A stretch of 8,573 nucleotides of DNA, taken from NCBI GenBank assembly GCA_937983055.1, contig CALJLA010000135.1, positions 1 to 8,573 of the forward strand, read 5' to 3'. The DNA comes from an uncultured Pseudomonadota bacterium. GTDB taxonomy: Bacteria; Pseudomonadota; Gammaproteobacteria; Burkholderiales; Eutrophovitaceae. A program made the position numbers and the translations under genes. The notes beneath the pieces were generated by a model. That model was not told where the DNA came from. It saw nothing but the letters and a program-made list of their open reading frames with translations, and ran no database searches. Shown piece by piece: positions 6,172 through 8,573 of the stretch; position 1 is the stretch's first letter, and every line of letters starts with the position of its first letter.

Positions 6172-6202
6172 AAAAAAACGGGGCAGGCAAGGCCCGCCCC
6201 GT
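6172..6202 (-). terminator. Intrinsic terminator after the acetamidase/formamidase gene
   Basis: On the - strand ACGGGGCGGGC pairs with GCCTGCCCCGT (11 bp with one G-U pair) around a 3-nt loop and is followed by seven T. It begins 20 bp after the amidase stop codon. The U-tract (6178-6172) ends 4 nt before the next gene's ATG at 6167, so that gene depends on read-through or on a promoter inside the terminator or upstream gene. Confidence 0.93.
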
Positions 6203-6222
6203 CCGGTAATGCGCGGGCCGTG

Positions 6223-7476
6223 TCACTTCTTGTCGAAGATCTCCAGCGGGCAGATGGTCGACACCGCGTAGTTCGGCAGGTCCACCAGGTTGCCAATGCG
6301 CACATCGCAGGCAACGCTGGTCACTACGTAGGCCTGCTCGCGGGTGAGCCCCTGGGTCTTTTGCAGCCAGTTGATCATCTCAATCAGCGAAGCGCGCGCC
6401 GCCAGGGTCAGATCCTCGGATAGATTGCTGAGCGGGCCGATTTTCTTGCTGTCGAGATAGGTATGGTACGGCGGCATCTCGCCCGCAGCCTTCAGCGGAT
6501 AGCCGACGGTGGCATGGAAGCGGTCCGGCTCCAGCGCCTTCAGCTGCGAGCCGCCTTCGAAATGCGGGCCGCTTTTCATCATCGAGGCCATTCCGCGGCG
6601 AATCTCGGTACGCACGGTGACCTTGGCGCCCATCTCGATCGCAGTGCCGGCGACCTCGCCATCGCCCTGCGCGTAGTGCACGTCGCCGACGAACAGGCCG
6701 CAGCCGTCGATGAAGCACGGCACCAGCAGCGTGGTGCCGACCACCATCTGCTTGATGTCCATGTTGCCGCCGTTCTCGCGCGGCGGAATGGTACGCAGGC
6801 ATTCGCCGGCATTACTGCCATTCGGCCCGCACACCGCGGCCGGCAGCGCGCCGGTGGGCTGCGGCGGCAGCGCGATGCCGCCGGCCTGGCCGAGCTGCGT
6901 CTCGCGCGCCAGCCAGGCGTCGACTTCAGGCTTGCCCGGCAAGGTGCCGACCGAACCCATGAAACCGCGGAAAGGAATGCGCACGCCCGGCACTTCGTTG
7001 GACACCGCTTCCAGCCGATTCAACTGCCAGTTGGCGATGAACGGCTCGGTGTACAGGTCGCGCAGGAAGCCGAAGCCCGGCACGATGGTTGTGTAGCCAT
7101 ACTCATCGGGCGCGATGTCGACCAGCGTGACCGCGAGCACATCGCCGCGCTTTGCACCCTCGATGTGCACCGGCCCGGTCATCGGATGCACCAGGTTGAG
7201 GTCCACCGCCATGACATCCTTTGGCTTGGAGGTGACGTTGAGGTCGGAGTCGAGTGCATCGCGGGTCTCGAACACGATGAGCTGACCGGGCTTGGCACGC
7301 GCGGCCGGCTTGATCGCCGGGTGGTAGCGGTTGAAACAACTCGGGTCGTCCACGCAGTGCGCGCCGCGCTTGCCGACGACGACGGTGGACTGGGTCTTGA
7401 CATCGCTGGTGTCGGCGGCGGCCGGCCAGGCAGAGATCAGACCAAACGAAAGCAGTGCTGCAAGCCATTTGTTCAT
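6223..7476 (-). CDS. Exported acetamidase/formamidase family (FmdA/AmdA) protein
   Basis: A 417-aa protein with a Sec signal peptide (KWLAALLSFGLISAWPAAA, cleavage near residue 21). Family blocks are in order: NLVHPMTGPVHIEGAKRGDVLAV (94-116), PGFGFLRDLYTEP (133-145), IPFRGFMGSVG (167-177), ENGGNMDIKQMVVGTTLLVP (234-253), FVGDVHYAQGDGEVAGTAIE (262-281) and the end VACDVRIGNLVDLPNYAVSTICPLEIF. Characterised members hydrolyse formamide or short amides to ammonium plus acid and are cytoplasmic. This one has an export signal and eight mature cysteines (41, 47, 216, 226, 254, 259, 390, 409), several in close pairs, fitting a periplasmic disulfide-bonded form. The substrate is unknown. The ATG at 7476 has GGAGA (7488-7484) seven bases upstream. 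It has its own promoter and ends at a strong terminator, so it is probably monocistronic. Confidence 0.92.
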   Translation of the reverse strand: MNKWLAALLSFGLISAWPAAADTSDVKTQSTVVVGKRGAHCVDDPSCFNRYHPAIKPAARAKPGQLIVFETRDALDSDLNVTSKPKDVMAVDLNLVHPMTGPVHIEGAKRGDVLAVTLVDIAPDEYGYTTIVPGFGFLRDLYTEPFIANWQLNRLEAVSNEVPGVRIPFRGFMGSVGTLPGKPEVDAWLARETQLGQAGGIALPPQPTGALPAAVCGPNGSNAGECLRTIPPRENGGNMDIKQMVVGTTLLVPCFIDGCGLFVGDVHYAQGDGEVAGTAIEMGAKVTVRTEIRRGMASMMKSGPHFEGGSQLKALEPDRFHATVGYPLKAAGEMPPYHTYLDSKKIGPLSNLSEDLTLAARASLIEMINWLQKTQGLTREQAYVVTSVACDVRIGNLVDLPNYAVSTICPLEIFDKK

Positions 7477-7514
7477 TGTGCGTTCTCCGTGCAGGCGTGA
7501 AGTCGGGCCGCGAA

Positions 7515-7544
7515 ACTATCCATCCACAGGCGTTCGCCTGTCAA
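7515..7544 (-). promoter_or_regulatory. Sigma70-type promoter of the amidase-family gene
   Basis: On the - strand TTGACA (7544-7539, perfect -35) and GATAGT (7520-7515, 4 of 6 for -10) are 18 nt apart. Transcription would begin near 7508, giving a leader of about 30 nt that contains the ribosome binding site. It lies in the 100-bp gap between the oligopeptidase stop and the amidase start. Confidence 0.6.
7526..7541. promoter_or_regulatory. Perfect 16-bp palindrome overlapping the -35 box: candidate operator
   Basis: ACAGGCGTTCGCCTGT has 7-bp arms around TT and shares three bases with the -35 hexamer, filling most of the spacer. This position fits a dimeric regulator blocking RNA polymerase. 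No regulator gene is in the window. As RNA it could also be a small hairpin at the end of the oligopeptidase transcript, but no T-run follows. Confidence 0.5.
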
Positions 7545-7576
7545 CGCTGGACATAATCGGCGGCAGCGCCTAAGGC

Positions 7577-8573
7577 CTACCGGGTGATGCCCACGGCGCC
7601 CAGCACAAACGCGTAGGTGAACGCGATTTCCTTAAGAAAATCATAGCGCCCGGACGCGCCGCCGTGCCCTGCGTCCAGGTTGACCCGGAGCAGCAGCGGG
7701 TTGCGATCGATTTTCAGCGTGCGCAACTTTGCGACGTACTTGGCCGGCTCCCAGTACATCACCTGGCTGTCGTGCAGCGAGGTTTCCACCAGGATGGCAG
7801 GATACTCGCCCGGCTCGAGTTGGTCGTAAGGCGAGTATTCGAGCATCGCGTCGAAGTAAGGCCTGTCCTTCGGATTGCCCCATTCCTCGAACTCGCCGGT
7901 GGTAAGCGGCAGCGTTTCGTCCAGCATGGTGGTCACCACATCGACGAAAGGCACCTGCAGGACGGCGGCGCGAAACAGATCCCGTCGCCTGTTGACCACG
8001 GCCCCGATCAGCAGCCCGCCGGCGCTGCCTCCCTCGATCACGAGCTTCGAGGGGTCGGTGTAGTGCTCGCGGATCAGATGCTCGGCACAGGCAATGAAAT
8101 CGGCAAAGGTGTTGCGCTTGGCGAGCATGCGCCCCTCGTCATGCCAGCGCTTGCCCATTTCGCCGCCGCCGCGCACATGAGCGCAGGCATAGATCACGCC
8201 GCGGTCGAGCAGCGACAGGCGGGCCGAGCTGAAGTGCACGTCGTGCGGGATGCCGTAGGCGCCGTAGCCGGTGAGCAGCAGCGGCTGCGCCCCCTTGCGC
8301 CGGCGGTCGCGCCGGTACACCAGCGAGATCGGCACGCGGGCGCCGTCCTGAGCGGTGGCGTAATGCAGCTCGACGCGGTACTTGCCGGGATCGTAGCCGC
8401 CGCGCACCTCGCGCTGCTTGAGCAGCGTGCGCTCGCGCGCGTCCAGACGGTAGTCGTACACCGAGCTGGGTGTGACGTACGATCCGTAGGTAAAGCGGTA
8501 GGTATCGGTGTAGAACTCGGCGTTCGCGCCGTCGCCGACGCGCCATGCCAAACGTTGGGCGCGCCGCGGTCGG
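7577..8573 (-). CDS. ptrB: Oligopeptidase B (S9 prolyl oligopeptidase family), C-terminal part
   Basis: The frame is open to the right edge, so the N-terminal propeller is mostly missing; about 331 residues are visible. These include the propeller end (TPSSVYDY..D.RERTLLKQREV.GGYDP) and the whole alpha/beta hydrolase domain. Catalytic residues are present: Ser in GGSAGG (codon 8026-8024), Asp in SLHDSQV (7771-7769) and His in DAGHGGASGRY (7666-7664). YGAYGIPHDVHFSSARLSLLDRG, AHVRGGGEMGKRWHDEGR and VMYWEPAKYVAKLR are typical of oligopeptidase B rather than prolyl oligopeptidase; these enzymes cleave short peptides after Arg or Lys. The acidic residues of PFVDVVTTMLDETLPLTTGEFEEWG fit the basic-residue specificity pocket region. 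Normally the protein is about 680-700 aa. No clear terminator follows the stop. Confidence 0.95.
   Translation of the reverse strand, partial: RPRRAQRLAWRVGDGANAEFYTDTYRFTYGSYVTPSSVYDYRLDARERTLLKQREVRGGYDPGKYRVELHYATAQDGARVPISLVYRRDRRRKGAQPLLLTGYGAYGIPHDVHFSSARLSLLDRGVIYACAHVRGGGEMGKRWHDEGRMLAKRNTFADFIACAEHLIREHYTDPSKLVIEGGSAGGLLIGAVVNRRRDLFRAAVLQVPFVDVVTTMLDETLPLTTGEFEEWGNPKDRPYFDAMLEYSPYDQLEPGEYPAILVETSLHDSQVMYWEPAKYVAKLRTLKIDRNPLLLRVNLDAGHGGASGRYDFLKEIAFTYAFVLGAVGITR

Noticed and set aside
6463..7500. A 345-codon + strand ORF opposite the amidase gene
   Set aside because: Antisense shadow of a clear acetamidase/formamidase-family gene; its composition is typical of the reverse frame of GC-rich coding sequence.
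1..8573. Mobile elements, CRISPR arrays, tRNA or rRNA genes, defence systems
   Set aside because: I found no transposase or integrase motifs, no regularly spaced repeats, no cloverleaf or rRNA signature. The NYN protein alone is not enough to call a defence system.

Overview
This is a high-GC chromosomal segment with short intergenic gaps, strong GC bias at third codon positions and proteobacterial gene families. The families present (a DUF1111 di-heme oxidoreductase, an STY0301-type exported protein, a FrnE-like DsbA protein, LtaE, an NYN-LOTUS protein and oligopeptidase B) fit a Gram-negative proteobacterium. Beta- or gammaproteobacterial is my best guess, but no rRNA or other phylogenetic marker is present, so this is inference. 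I see no phage, insertion sequence, tRNA, CRISPR array or recognisable defence island.

Left part, + strand (1-2902): the 3' end of a DUF1111 di-heme oxidoreductase; a small exported STY0301-like protein with four cysteines; a FrnE-like thioredoxin-fold oxidoreductase with a strong ribosome binding site; a 49-aa charged and proline-rich protein on what looks like its own transcript (candidate promoter, leader inverted repeat, strong ribosome binding site, downstream terminators); and an endonuclease/exonuclease/phosphatase-fold hydrolase that meets the opposite strand with a 19-bp convergent gap.

Right part, - strand (2922-8573, read right to left): the C-terminal part of oligopeptidase B enters from the right edge. 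Next is a promoter with a perfect -35 box overlapped by a palindrome, driving an exported acetamidase/formamidase-family protein that ends in a very strong intrinsic terminator. Directly after the U-tract starts a compact TAXI-like exported or lipid-anchored protein, coupled by a 4-nt overlap to an exported all-helical protein of unknown function. Then come low-specificity threonine aldolase (ltaE) and, 23 bp downstream, a NYN ribonuclease-like protein with a C-terminal OST-HTH/LOTUS domain.

Most of the window is housekeeping or conserved accessory content. The points most worth a second look are: the N-terminus of ltaE, where the SDTVT-type signature lies in a different frame and is degenerate; the self-contained transcription unit for the 49-aa protein; the operator-like palindrome on the amidase promoter; the terminator whose U-tract abuts the next start codon; and the coupled pair of uncharacterised exported proteins. 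I found no clearly new multi-gene system.
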